This document shows, one piece after another, positions 32,919 through 44,439 of a DNA stretch of 64,000 nt. Under the pieces are notes generated by a model, which worked only from the letters and a program-made list of their open reading frames with translations, did no database searches and was not told where the DNA came from. The number at the start of each line of letters is the position of its first letter. Within the stretch, counting starts at the first letter, position 1. Source of the stretch: Theropithecus gelada (taxonomy: Eukaryota; Chordata; Mammalia; Primates; Cercopithecidae). Position numbers and translations under genes: made by a program. The DNA is taken from assembly GCF_003255815.1 (NCBI RefSeq), contig NC_037689.1:23523700-23587699 (forward strand), read 5' to 3'.

Positions 32919-33197
32919 AGGCTGAATATGGTGGCACTTAGGGAGGCTGAGACAGGCGGATCCCCCGAGGTCGGCAGTTCAACACCAGCCTGGCCAACAT
33001 GATGAAACCCTGTTTCTACTAAAAGTACAAAAATTAGCTGGGTATGGTGGTGTGTGCCTGTAATCCCAGCTACTTGGGAGGCTGAGGCAGGAGAATCGCT
33101 TGATCCCGGGCGGCCAGGTTGCAGTGAGCCGAGATCACGCTACTGCACTCCAGCCTGGGCTGCAAGAGCAAAACTCCATCTTAAAAAAAAAAAAAAG
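32919..33197 (+). mobile_element. Alu (sense) with left-arm deletion
   Basis: Left-arm segment is missing after GGTGGCACTTAGGGAGG; A tails border both sides. Confidence 0.9.
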
Positions 33198-33600
33198 ACA
33201 GAAATAGGGGACTTGGGACTCCTCACCCTAAGCCAGGATGTTCTCACCCCTAATTCCTTAACTAGACCACATCTGCAAAGAGTATTCTACCAAACAAGGT
33301 CCCGTTCTCAGGTTCTAGGGGATTAGGACCTGCTTATATCTTTTTGAGGAGACCCCATCGAGTGGACTGAACTGTATCCACTCCGGAAATTCGTATGTGG
33401 AAGCCGCAATGTCCACCATGATGATTATCTGAAGATGAGGACTTTGGTAGGTACGTGAAGTTACATGAAGTCATACGTGAATCAATTCCATTTTGTCACT
33501 ACACTCATCGCTGGATGGACACGTTGTCGATTTTTGAGTAGATCATTGACATGCCTTTCACTACGGTTTTCAAAAGATTCCTTTACAGCGGTGTCCAGAA
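33198..33600. mobile_element. Two MaLR-like LTR fragments in opposite orientation
   Basis: 33230-33350 is antisense-like (CTGCAAAGAGTATTC, CAAACAAGGTCCC, CTCAGGTTCTAGGGG). From about 33365 a sense-like start follows (GGACTGAACTGTATCC, GTATGTGGAAGCC). Diverged. Confidence 0.6.
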
Positions 33601-33607
33601 TAAATTA

Positions 33608-35410
33608 GAAGCCGGGCACAGCGGCTCATGCCTGTAATCCCAGCACTCTGGGAGGCAGAGGCGGGCGGATCATGAGGTCAGGAGATCGAGATCATCCTGG
33701 CTAACACGGTGAAACCCCGTCTCTACTAAAAAATACAAAAAATTAGCCGGGTGAGGTGGTGGACACCTGTCATCCCAGCACTCTGGGAGGCTGAGGCGCG
33801 CAGATCACCTGAGGTCGGGTGTTCGAGACCAGCCTGACCAACGTGGTGAAACCCCATCTCTACTAAAAATATAAAAATTAGCCAGGTGTGGTGGTGCATG
33901 CCTGTACTGTCAGCACTCTGGGAGGTCGAGGTGGGCAGATCACTTGAGGTTGGGAGTGTAGGGAAAAGAAAGAGAGATTGTTACTGTGTCTATGTAGAAA
34001 GGGAAGACATAAGAAATTCCATTTTGACCTGTACCTTGAACAATTGCTTGGCTGAGATGCTGTTAATTTGCCACTTTGCCCCAACTTTGAGCTCACAGAA
34101 ACCTATGTGTTTTATGGAATCAAGGTTTAAGGGATCTAGGGCTGTGCAGGATATGCCGTGCTAACAAAATTTTGCAGGCAGTATGCTTGGTAAAAGTCAT
34201 CGCCATTCTCTGGTCTCGATAACAGGGGCACCGCGCGCTGCGGAAAGCCGCAGGGACCTCTGCCCTGGAAAGCCGGGTATTGTCCAAGGTTTCTCCCCAT
34301 CTGAGAGTCTGAAATATGGCCTCGTGGGATGGGGAAGACCTGACCGTCCCCCAGTCTGACACCTGTGAAGGGTCTGTGCTGAGGAGGATTAGTAAAAGAG
34401 GAAAGCCTCTTGCAGTTAAGACAGAGGAAGGCCACTGTCTCCTGCCTGCCCCTGGAAACTGAATGTCTCGGTATAAAACCCAATGGTACATTTGCTCAAT
34501 TCTGAGATGGGAGAAAAACTGCCCTATGTCGGGAGGCGAGACATGTTGGCAGCAATGCTGCTCTGTTCTCCTTTGCTCCACTGAGATGCTTGGGCGGAGA
34601 GAAACACAAATCTGGCCGACGTGCACATCCAGGCATAGCACCTCCCCTTGAACTTAATTATGACACAGATTCTTTTGCTCGCATGTTTTCTTGCTGACCT
34701 TCTCTCTGTTATGACCCTGGTCTCCTACCGCATTCCTCTTGCTGAGATAATGAAAATAAGAATAATAATAATAAAAAAACCTGAGGGAACTCAGAGACCG
34801 GTGCCGGTGCAGGTCCTTGGTATGCAGAGTGCCCATCTCCTGGGCCCACTGTTGTTTCTCTATATACTTTGTCTCTGTGTCTTATGTCTTTTGTCAGTCT
34901 CTCGTCCCACTGACGAGATATACCCGCACGTGTGGAGGGGTAGGCCACCCCTTCAGGGAGTTCGAGACCAGCCTGACCAACACGGTGAAACCCCATCTCT
35001 ACTAAAAATACAAAAATTAGCCGGGTGTGGTGGTGCGTGCCTGTCATCCCAGCACTCTGGGAGGCTGAGGCGGGCGGACCACTTGAGGTCGGGAGTTCGA
35101 GACCAGCCTGGCCAACGTCGTAAAACCCCGTCCCTACGAAAAATACGAAAATTAGCCGGGTGTGGTGGTGGGTGGACCACTTGAGGTCGGGAGTTCGAGA
35201 CCAGCCTGGCCAATGTCGTAAAACCCCGTCTCTACGAAAAATACGAAATTTAGCCAGGTGAGGTGGCACGCACGTGTAATTTCAGCAAATCAGGAGGCTG
35301 AGGCAGGAGAATCGCTTGAACCCGAGAGGCGGAGGTTGCAGTGAGCCAAGATGGTGCCACTATACTCCAGCGTGAGTGACAGAGAGACTGTGTCTCGGGG
35401 GGGAAAAAAA
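33608..35410 (+). repeat. Tandem Alu left-arm array, split by a solo LTR
   Basis: Several left-arm units (CCCAGCACTCTGGGAGG) start near 33608, 33766, 33893 and 35035, and a shorter piece starts near 35173. They are separated by right-arm linkers such as GCCGGGTGTGGTGGTG. Shared private variants (CACTCTGGG, TACGAAAAATACGAA) show duplication in place. A normal right arm closes the array near 35400. Confidence 0.9.
33957..34955 (+). mobile_element. Class II ERV (HERV-K/HML type) solo LTR
   Basis: A 999-bp LTR starting TGTAGGGAAAAG and ending CACCCCTTCA, with a 5-bp target duplication GGGAG (33952-33956 and 34956-34960). Blocks such as CCGCAGGGACCTCTGCC and GGCCTCGTGGGATGGGGAAG are shared by HML LTRs; it most resembles LTR13 (HML-4) from memory. 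No retroviral genes remain. Confidence 0.88.
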
Positions 35411-35965
35411 GAGTAAATTGTAGGGAATAACTGTGTAAGTTGGTAGGATAGGAGATGGTTGCAGGAATGCCGGTCAGAGGATCGTGACGTGGAGTTAACA
35501 AAGGAGGTGGTACACACTGCTTAGTTCTGAATTTTTTGAAATTCTTGAATGAGTTTCTTACTGGAGTGAAATATATATATAACCTAAAATTTACCTTTTT
35601 AACCATTTTTATGTATTTATTTGAAAAGGAGTCTCGCTCTGTCACCCAGGCTGGAGTGCAGTGGCGTAATCTCGGCTCACTACAACCTCCACCTCCCGGG
35701 TTCGAGTGATTCTCCTGCCTCAGCCTCCTGAGTAGCTGGGACAACAGGCATGTGCTGCCATGCCCGGCTAAGTTTTGCGTTTTTAGAAGAGATGGGTTTT
35801 CACCCTGTTGGCCAGGCTGGTCTCAAACTCCTGTTTTTAAACATTTTTAAACGTATAGTTCAGTAGCATTAAGGACATTCTCATTATTGTGCAATTTTCA
35901 GCACCCTCCATCTCCAAAGCTTGTTTCTTTCCCCACTGAAACTATGTCCTCGTTAAACACTCTCA
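35411..35965 (-). mobile_element. Old L1 3' UTR, split by an Alu
   Basis: ACCTAAAATTTACC and CATTTTT before the Alu, then GTTCAGTAGCATTAAGGACA, TGTGCAATTTTCAGCACC and CCATCTCCAAAGC after it, as in L1M-type 3' ends. The first 150 bp are not assigned. Confidence 0.6.
35611..35833 (-). mobile_element. 5'-truncated Alu (antisense)
   Basis: Right arm and part of the left arm; near-perfect target duplication TTTTTAACCATTTTT / TTTTTAAACATTTTT. Confidence 0.92.
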
Positions 35966-35967
35966 GG

Positions 35968-36278
35968 GCCAGGCACAGTGGCTCACACCTATAATCCCAG
36001 TGCTTTGGGAGGCCGAGGCAGGTGGATCCCCTGAGGTCAGGAGTTCAAGACCAGCCTGGCCAACATGGTGAAACCCCGTCTCAACTAAAAATACAAAAAT
36101 TAGCCGGGCGTGGTGGCGGGTGCCTGTAATCCCAGCTACTCGGGAGGTTGAGGCAGGAGAATGGTCTGAACGTGGGAAGCGGAGGTTGCAGTGAGCCGAG
36201 ATCGTGCTGCTGCACTCCAGCCTGGGTGAGAGAGCGGGACTCCCTCTCAACAAACAAACAAAAACAAACAAACAAAAG
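35968..36278 (+). mobile_element. Alu (sense)
   Basis: Complete element with CAAA tail. Confidence 0.94.
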
Positions 36279-36334
36279 ACCAGTCTCTCCCCATTCCCCT
36301 CCCACAGCTCCTGGCTGTAAGAGTTAAAGAGGAA

Positions 36335-37262
36335 AGAATGATCGCCATTCTAACTGGTGTGAGATGGTATCTCATTGTGGTTTTGATTTGCATTTCTCTG
36401 GTGACGATGAGCATTTTTTCATGTGTCTGTTGGCTGTATGAATGTCTTCTTTTAAGAAGTGTCTGTTCATATCCTTTGCTCACTTTTTGATGGGGTTGTT
36501 TGGTTTTTTTTCTTGTAAATTTGTTTGAGTTCTTTATAGGTTCTGGATATTAGCCCTCTGTCAGATGAGTAGATCGCAAAAATTTTCTCCCATTCTGTAG
36601 GTTGCCTGTTCACTCTGATGGTAGTTTCTTTTGCTGTGCAGAAGCTCTTTAGTTTAATGAGATCCCATTTGTCAATTTTGGCTTTTGTTGCCATTGCTTT
36701 TGGTGTTTTAGACATGAAGTCCTTGCCCATGCCTATGTCCTGAATGGTATTACTGGGGATATACCCAAAGGATTATAAATCATGCTGCTGTAAACACCCA
36801 TGCACACGTATGTTTATTGAGGCACTATTCACAATAGCAAAGACTTGGAATCAACCCAAATATCCATCAGTGACAGACTGGATTAAGAAAATGTGGCACA
36901 TATACACCATGGAATACTATGCAGCCATAAAAAAAGATGAGTTCGTGTCCTTTGTAGGGACATGGATGCAGCTGGAAACCATTATTCTCAGCAAACTATT
37001 GCAAGAACAGAAAACCAAACACCACACGTTCTCACTCATAGGTGGGAATTGAACAAGGAGAACACTTGGACACAGAAAGGGGATCATCACACACCGGGTC
37101 CTATTGTGGGGAGGGGGTAGTGGAGAGAGACAGCATTAGGAGATATACCTAATGTAAATGACGAGTTAATGGGTGCAGCACACCAACATGGCACATGTAT
37201 ACATATGTAACAAACCTGCACGTTGTGCACATGTACCCTAGAACTTAAAGTATAATAATAAT
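36335..37262 (+). mobile_element. 5'-inverted (twin-primed) L1
   Basis: 36335-36752 is L1 ORF2 in antisense. At about 36753 it switches to sense ORF2 and runs into the 3' UTR and an AATAATAATAAAT tail. Sense ORF2 piece 36744-37052 reads MEYYAAIKKDEFVSFVGTW. AGGAAAGAA occurs at both outer ends as target duplication. Confidence 0.93.
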
Positions 37263-37499
37263 AATAAATAAAAAAGGAAAGAAACAGGAAAAGCGGCTTA
37301 ACAGTTAAAGTCACGTTTATTTTGGTGAATAAACCTGAGAGGCGATTTTGGTTAGGAGCACGTTACAAACTAAGAGTTTTTAATGGTTTAGGGCAGGAGA
37401 GCTTATTACAGGCTTGGAATGTTTTTTTTTTGTTTTGTTTTGTTTTGTTTTGCTTATTTGGGAGGGAGAGTTTTGTGTTTGTTGGTTTTTTGTTTGTTT

Positions 37500-37796
37500 G
37501 TGTTTGTTTGTTTGTTTTAAGATGGAGTTTAACTCTTGTCACCCAGGCTGGAGTGCAGTGGTGCGATCTCGGCTCACTGCACCCTCCGCTTCCCGGGTTC
37601 AAGCGATTCTCCTGCCTCAGCCTCCTGAGTAGCTGGAATTACAGGCACGCACCACCGCGCCCGGCTAATTTTGTGCTTTTAGTAGAGACGGGGTTTCTCC
37701 ATGTTGGTCAGGCTGGTCTCGAACTCCCAACCTCAGGTGATCCGCCCGCCTCGGCCTCCCAACGTGCTGGGATAGGTGTGAGACACCGCGCCTGGC
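37500..37796 (-). mobile_element. Alu (antisense) with GTTT-rich tail
   Basis: Body 37520-37796; TTTG repeats run upstream from about 37427. Confidence 0.92.
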
Positions 37797-37810
37797 CTGT
37801 TCGTTTTCTT

Positions 37811-37812
<2 letters not shown>

Positions 37813-37849
<37 letters not shown>
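37813..37849. repeat. Poly-T tract
   Basis: About 37 T, next to a C run at 37856-37864; no Alu body directly attached. Confidence 0.85.
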
Positions 37850-37850
<1 letters not shown>

Positions 37851-38094
37851 GCTAACCCCCCCCCAAGTATCCTTTCCACTTTTTAATTTTAGTGCACCTA
37901 AAAGGAAAGGAAGGTTTTATGAGTTGGAAGTTTGGTGGTTACCCAAGAAATTTCTCTCTCTTTGTTTGGGCCCGAGCTGTTTTATTTGTGTTTTATGGTT
38001 TGCTTTTTGTGGCTGCTTGTTGTTAGAGGAGAAGTGATTCAGGAGGTTAGCAAGGGAGCACGAACTTAAAATAGCAGTGTTTGTCACCATGACT

Positions 38095-38341
38095 GGGTAT
38101 ATACCCAAAGGATTACAAATCATGCTGCTACAAAGACACATGCACACATATGTTTATTTGGCGCTATTCACAATAGCAAAGACTTAGAACCAACCCAAAT
38201 GCCCATCAGTGGTAGACTGGATAAAGAAAACGTGGCACACAGACACCACGGAATACTATGCAGCCATGAAAAAGGATGAGTTCACGTCCTTTGCAGGGAC
38301 ATGGATGAAGCTGGAAACCATCATTCTCAGCAAACTATCAC
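38095..38341 (+). mobile_element. L1 ORF2 fragment (sense)
   Basis: Starts GACTGGGTATATACCC and ends CATCATTCTCAGCAAACTA; no tail. It is fused directly to an Alu end piece. Confidence 0.9.
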
Positions 38342-38400
38342 ACTGCCTTGGCCTCCTAAAGTGCTGGGATGACAGGTGTCAGCCACTGCACCCAGACTGT
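38342..38400 (-). mobile_element. Alu head fragment (antisense)
   Basis: Only about 58 bp: GCCTTGGCCTCCTAAAGTGC to CACTGCACCCAGACTG. Confidence 0.85.
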
Positions 38401-38597
38401 TTATGATTTAACTTTTTAATTGACCACCAATTGTACAGATGTACCATGTACAACATGATGTTTTGAAATACGTATACATCGTGAAATGGCTAAATTGAGT
38501 AAAATAACATTTGAATAACCTCACATACTTATCGTTTTTGTGAGAGAACCCTTGACATATACTCTATTAGTGGTTTTCAGGAATATAATGCATGGTG

Positions 38598-38907
38598 GCT
38601 GGGCGCGGTGGCTCACGCCTGTCATCCCGGCACTTTGGGAGGCTGAGGGTGGGTGGATCAGTTCAGTCCAGGAGTTCAAGACCAGCCTGGCTGCTATGTT
38701 GAAACCCCGCCTCTACAAAAAATACAAAATTTAGCTGGACGTGGTGGCACATGCCTGTAATCCCAGCTACTCGGGAGGCTGAGGCAGGAGAATCACTTGA
38801 ACCCGGGAGGTGGAGGTTGCAGTGAGCTGAGATCACAGCCCTGCATGCCAGCCTGGGGGACAGAGCGAGACTCTGTCTCAAAAAAAAAATAAAAATAAAA
38901 ATAAAAT
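38598..38907 (+). mobile_element. Alu (sense)
   Basis: Complete; tail AAATAAAAATAAAA. Confidence 0.94.
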
Positions 38908-39003
38908 GCTTTGTTATGAACTATAGTCACCATGATGTACAATAGAGCTCTTCAATGTATGCATTCTAACTAAACTTTGTATTTTGTTTTTTGGTTTGTT
39001 TGT

Positions 39004-39296
39004 TTGTTTTTTTGAGACAGAGTCTCGCTCTGTTGCCCGGGCTGGAGTGCAGTAGTGCAATCTCGGCTCACTGCAACCTCCGCCTCCCGGGTTCAAGTGA
39101 TTCTCCTGCCTCAGCCTCCCAAGTAGCTGGGACTTCAGGTGCCCGCCACCACGCCTGGCTAATTTTTTGTATTTTTAATAGAGATGGGGTTTCACCGTGT
39201 TAGCCAGGATGGTCTCCATCTCTTGACCTTGTTATCTGCCTGCCTCAGTCTCCCAAAGTGCTGGGATTACAGGTGTGAGCCGCCGTGCCTGGTCAC
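39004..39296 (-). mobile_element. Alu (antisense)
   Basis: Complete; TTTG-repeat tail; similar TTGTAT flanks. Confidence 0.93.
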
Positions 39297-39546
39297 GTTG
39301 TATCTTTTGACCAGCATCTTCCAACCTTCCCCAGCCCCTGGTAACCACCATTCTATGATTCTATGATTTATGATTCTATGGTCTGATTCTATGATTTCAA
39401 TTTTTTTTTTTTTTTTGATTCTACGTAGAAGTGACATCATGTGGTATTTGTCTTTCTGTGACTGGCTTATTTCAGTGAACATAATGTCCTCCAGGTTCAA
39501 CCATGTGGTCAGAAATGACAGGATTGTCTTCTTTTTAAAGCCTGAA

Positions 39547-41862
39547 TAGTGTTCTACCATAAAGATATAGATATAGATATATATGTTCTACCATATCTGC
39601 ACATTTTCTTCATGCATTCATCTATTGATAGACACTTGGTTTATCCCATACCTTAACTATTGTGAATAACACAAACACTTCCTATTCCTTTTCATGGCTG
39701 AGTAATATTCCCCTATATGGGTGGACCATGTTCTGTTCCTCCATTCATCTATTGATAGACACTTGGCTTATCCTATATCTTAGCTATTGTGAATAACACA
39801 AAGACTTCCTATTCCTTTTCATGACTGAGTAATATTCCCCTGTATGGGTGGACCATGTTCTGTTCCTCCATTCATCTGTTGATGGGCACTTGGGTTATCC
39901 CATAACTTAGCTATTGTGAATAATGTGAAGACTTCATATTCCTTTTCATGGCTGAGTAATAATCCCCATGTGTGGGTAGACCATGTTCTCTTCCTCCATT
40001 CATGTAATGATAGACACTTGGGTTATCCCATATCTTAGCTATGGATGCAGTGAGGACTTCATTCCCTTTTTATGGCTGAATAATATTCCCCTGTACGGGT
40101 GAACCATGATCTATTCCTCCATTCATCTGTTGATGGGCACTGGAGTTATCCCATACCTTAGCTATTGTGAATAACACAAAGAATTCCTATTCCTTTTCAT
40201 GGCTGAGTAATATTCCTCTGTATGAGTGGACCACCTTCTATTCTTCTATTCATCTGTTAATGGGCACTAGAGTTATCCCATACCTTAACTGTTGTGAATA
40301 AAAGACTTCATATTCTTTTTCATAGCTGATTAATATTCCACCGTATGGGTGGACCATGCTCTATTCCTCAAATCATCTATTGATAGACACTTGGGTTATC
40401 CTATATCTTAGCTATTGTGAATAACACAAAGACTTCTTATTCCTTTTCATGGCTAAGTAATATTCCCCTGTATGGGTGGACCATGTTCTATTCTTCCATT
40501 CATCTGTCGATGGACACTAGGGTTATCCCATACCTTAGCTGTTGTGAATAAAACAAAGGCTTCATATTCCTTTTCATGGCTGAATAATATTCCCCTGTAA
40601 GGGTGGACCATGTTCTATTCTTCCATTCATCTGTTGATGGGCACTAGGGTTATCCTATATCTTAGCTAATGTGAATAACACAAAGACTTCCTATTCCTTT
40701 TCATGGCTGAGTAATATTTCCCTGTATGGGTGGACCATGATCTATTCTTCCATTCATCTATTGTTAGACACTTAAGTTATCCTATATCTTAACTATTGTG
40801 AATAACACAAAGACTTCCTATTCCTTTTCATGGCTGAATAATATTCCCCTGTATGGGTGGACCATGTTCTGTTCCTCAAATCATCTATTGATAGACACTT
40901 GGGTTATCCTATATCTTAGCTATTGTGAATAACACAAACACTTCCTATTCCTTTTCATGGCTGAGTAATATTCCCCTGTATGGGTGGACCATGTTCTATT
41001 CTTCCATTCATCTGTCGATGGGCACTAGGGTTATCCCATACCTTAACTGTCATGAATAAAACAAAGACTTCTTATTCCTTTTCATGACTGAGTAATATTC
41101 CCCTGTATGGGTGGACCATGTTCTGTTCCTCCATTCATCTGTTGATGGGCACTTGGGTTATCCCATAACTTAGCTATTGCGAATAATGCGAAGACTTCAT
41201 ATTCCTTTTCATGGCTGAGTAATAATCCCCATGTGTGGGTAGACCATGTTCTCTTCCTCCATTCATGTAATGATAGACACTTGGGTTATCCCATATCTTA
41301 GCTATGGATGCAGTGAGGACTTCATTCCCTTTTTATGGCTGAATAATATTCCCCTGTATGGGTGAACCATGATCTATTCCTCCATTCATCTGTTGATGGG
41401 CACTGGAGTTATCCCATACCTTAGCTATTGTGAATAACACAAAGACTTCTTATTCCTTTTCATGGCTGAGTAATATTCCCCTGTATGGGTGGACCATGTT
41501 CTATTCTTCCATTCATTTGTCGATGGACACTAGGGTTATCCCATACCTTAGCTGTTGTGAATAAAACGAAGACTTCATATTCCTTTTCATGGCTGAGTAA
41601 TATTCCCCTGTCTGGGTGGACCATGCTTTCTTCCTCCATTCATGTAATGATAGACACTTGGGTTATCCCAGAACTTACCTATTGTGAATAACACAAAGAC
41701 TTGCTCTTCCTTTTCATGGCTGGGTAAGAGTCTCTACAGGTGGACCATATTCTGTTCCTCCATGTTCATAGACACTTGGGTTATCCCATATCCTAGCTAT
41801 TGTAACTAATACAGTGAGGATTTCATTCCCTTTTTATGGCTGAATAATATTCGAGATACAAG
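39547..41862 (-). repeat. L1-derived satellite, ~126-bp unit with 1263-bp higher-order repeat
   Basis: About 18 tandem copies of a segment equal to the antisense end of L1 ORF2 (CATGGCTGAGTAATATTCC, CCATTCATCTGTTGATGGGC, TTAGCTATTGTGAATAA). The first spacings of the TTCATGRCTG mark are 127 and 127 bp. The block 39818-40190 recurs nearly unchanged at 41081-41450, a shift of 1263 bp or ten units. That block includes the odd unit TAATAATCCCCATGTGTGG and the shortened GCTATGGATGCAGTGAGG. Confidence 0.93.
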
Positions 41863-42174
41863 ATGTCAAGATACGATGATGAAGTGTATGACTTCCCAGT
41901 TTTTTCTTTTTCTTAGAAAGCAGCCAAGAACTAACATGTTTCCTACACTTTCTATTTTCCTTTCCAATGAAGAGTCTCTCTGAGATTTCATTAGGAAAAA
42001 TAGCCCAATTTCCTTACATGCCAATGTATAGAGAACAAGTAGAGATCCAGATGGAAGATTAGAGATCAATTGACCTTTTAGTTTGTCAGTGTCTTGTATA
42101 TGAACAAAAGCATGTTTTAAAGTAGCCATGTGATTTGAAAAATCTGCGGATGGAAAGCATTTTGAAACATTGGA
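41863..42174. other. Low-repeat interval
   Basis: No recognised repeat. The minus frame 41866-42129 (87 residues) has no domain I know. Confidence 0.5.
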
Positions 42175-42475
42175 GGCCGGGTGTAGCGGCTCACACCTGT
42201 CATCCCAGCGCTTTGGGAGGCCAAGGCAAGCAGATCACGTGAGGTTAGGAGTTTGAGACCATCCTGGCTAACATGGTGAAACCCCGTCTCTACGAAAAAT
42301 ACAAAAAATTAGCCAGGCATGGTGGTGGGCTCTTGTCATCCCAGCTACTTGGGAGGCTGAGGCAGGAGAATCGCTTGAACCCGGGAGGCAGGGGTTGCGG
42401 TGAGCCGAGCTCGCGCCACTGCACTCCTGCCTGGGCGACAGAGCAAAATTCCATCTCAAAAAAAAAAAAAAAAAG
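42175..42475 (+). mobile_element. Alu (sense)
   Basis: Complete, 17-base A tail; both arms show TGTCATCCC. Confidence 0.94.
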
Positions 42476-42870
42476 AGAAATCTTTCTGGGATTATGCCAG
42501 AGGCTCCAAGGCAAAGATAAGTTATTCCATGGACATGTCCTATTTCAAAACTATCGACTTAGGTGAACCTTGTATAAGTACCTCATTCCTAACCAGCCTG
42601 CTGTATGAAACATGCTTATGCCAGTATTTGAATCTCTTTTTGTCTTTCCTCTTTGATTTCTAGGTTGGTAATAAAAATGAGAATACGATGCCACCGCCTA
42701 AAAATTAAAATTCAGATGGGGGATGGGTACTGTCCGGATATTTTAAAAGACTGTGTTTTATTAAAAATCCCCAGTGAGAGAAAGATAAACCATTTAAAAA
42801 AAAAGCTGTATGAAAGAGACTTTAAAAAAAACATCTTTGGAGCTAAGTGTCTATATCATCGTGAACTTTT
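42476..42870. other. Low-repeat interval
   Basis: AT-rich; nothing recognised. Confidence 0.5.
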
Positions 42871-43167
42871 AATTTACTTTGATTGAGACAGGGTCTAGGT
42901 CTGTCGCCCAGGCTGGAGTGCAGTAGTGTGATCATAGCTCACTGCAGCCTCAACTTCCCGGATTCAAGTGATCCTCCCACCTCAGCCTCCCTAGTAGCTG
43001 GGAATAAATGTATGCACCACCACACCTGGCTAATGTTTGTACTTTTTATAGGGATGACGTCTTGCCATGTTGCCCAGGCTGGTCTCGAACTCCTGGACTC
43101 AAGCAGTCCTCCTGCCTCAGCCTCCCAAAGTGCTGGGATTAAACGTGAGTCACCACGCCCAGCTGTG
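42871..43167 (-). mobile_element. Old Alu (antisense)
   Basis: AluJ-like changes (CAGGGTCTAGGTCTGTCGCC, GTTGCCCAGGCTGG); target duplication GTGAACTTTT / GTGAACTTTG. Confidence 0.92.
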
Positions 43168-43204
43168 GTGAACTTTGAAAACCCTGTTGGCTTTTTTTTT
43201 TTTT

Positions 43205-43508
43205 TTTTCCCTGTTTGCTCACTGTTTTCTTTTTATTCTTTGACATATAATAATAGTCCATATTCTTAAGGTCCACAGTGATGTTTTAATACATACAATG
43301 TACAATGATTAGAGCAACGTAATTATCCTATCCATCATCTCAAATGATTCTCATTTCTTTGTGTGAGTACATTCAATATTCCCCTGCTGAAAGCTATTTG
43401 AAACTACATATTATTTTCAACTGTAGCCATCCTACAGGGCTATAGACCACTAGAAATTATTTCTTATGTTTCCAAAATGAACATTATCATAATTACATGG
43501 CTTATATC
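43205..43508 (-). mobile_element. L1 3' UTR (antisense)
   Basis: CCACAGTGATGTTTTAATACA, ATCCATCATCTCAAATG, CATTTCTTTGTGTGAGTACA and GTAGCCATCCTACAGGGCTA, in L1 3' UTR order. Confidence 0.85.
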
Positions 43509-43524
43509 AAGATCTCTTGCTTTT

Positions 43525-43808
43525 GGGCCTGGCGCGGTGGCTCCTGCCTGCAATCCCAGCACTTTGGGAGGCCGAGACGGGCGGATCACCTGAGGTCGGG
43601 AGTTTGAAACCAGCCTGACCCACATGAAGAAACTTATACTAAAAATACAAAATTAGCCAGGCGTGGTGGTGCATCGCTGTAATCCCAGCTACTTGGGAGG
43701 CTGAGGCAGGAGAATCGCTTGAACCCAGGAAGCCGAGGTTGCTGTGAGCCGAGATTGTGCCGTTGCACTCCAGCATGGACAACAAGAGCAAAACTTTGTC
43801 TCAAACCT
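43525..43808 (+). mobile_element. Alu (sense), tail lost
   Basis: Target duplication AAGATCTCTTGCTTT (43509-43523 and 43809-43823) is perfect although the A tail is nearly gone. Confidence 0.95.
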
Positions 43809-44057
43809 AAAGATCTCTTGCTTTCTTCTAGGTTTCTGTATTTGCATAATTCGTTACTAGAGAAATTCAGGTTTCTCATCATGAATCTTCTGAATATCTA
43901 ACCGTATTATTTATGAGTTGGCCATTCTTAATAGCTTTTAGGAAGTAAAATCAAGGTTGACTTTTTTTCTCTTTTGCTGTCAAAATTCTCCTTGCTAACT
44001 GGAATACTTGTAGGACAATGGCAGATAACGTCAAGCTAGTCATCCACTTTGGCTTTG

Positions 44058-44064
<7 letters not shown>

Positions 44065-44108
<44 letters not shown>

Positions 44109-44389
44109 AGACGGAGTCTCGCTCTGTCGCCCAGGCAGGAGTACAGTGGCCGGATCTCAGCTCACTGCAAGCTCCGCCTCCCGGGTTTATGCCATTCTCC
44201 TGCCTCAGCCTCCCGAGTAGCTGGGACTACAGGCGCCCGCCACCTCGCCCGGCTAGTTTTTTGTATTTTTTAGTAGAGACGGGGTTTCACCGTGTTAGCC
44301 AGGATGGTCTCGATCTCCTGACCTCGTGATCCGCCCGTCTCGGCCTCCCAAAGTGCTGGGATTACAGGCTTGAGCCACCGCGCCCAGCC
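44065..44389 (-). mobile_element. Young AluYRa-like (antisense)
   Basis: Near-intact element with a T tract of about 48 and perfect target duplication GGCTTTGCATTTTT (44051-44064 and 44390-44403). GGCTAGTTTTTTG, GGCCGGATCTCAGC and TTACAGGCTTGAGCC suggest an Old World monkey AluY subfamily. Confidence 0.93.
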
Positions 44390-44439
44390 GGCTTTGCATT
44401 TTTAAAATTGATAAATTAACCTTCTAAACCTTTTTAAAA

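Larger units (their letters stand above)
37263..38094. mobile_element. LTR-like sequence split by an Alu
   Basis: 37280-37410 (GGCTTAACAGTTAAAGTCACG, TTTATTTTGGTGAATAAACC) and 37858-38094 (GTTGGAAGTTTGGTGG, TGTTTGGGCCCGAGCTG) look like parts of one ERV LTR or internal region. Family not assigned. Confidence 0.5.
38401..39546 (-). mobile_element. L1 3' UTR (antisense), split by two Alus
   Basis: Blocks TTTTTAATTGACC, ACATGATGTTTTGAAATACG, TATAGTCACCATGATGTAC, CAGCATCTTCCAACC and CTTATTTCAGTGAACATAATG continue in order into the satellite at 39547. A TGATTCTA repeat lies at 39355-39400. Confidence 0.85.

Noticed and set aside
34120..34641. 173-residue minus-strand frame inside the class II LTR
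   Set aside because: It lies wholly in LTR sequence on the opposite strand to the LTR; no retroviral or host domain seen.
34648..35184. 178-residue plus-strand frame
   Set aside because: Its first part is LTR sequence and its second is Alu; no plausible gene structure.
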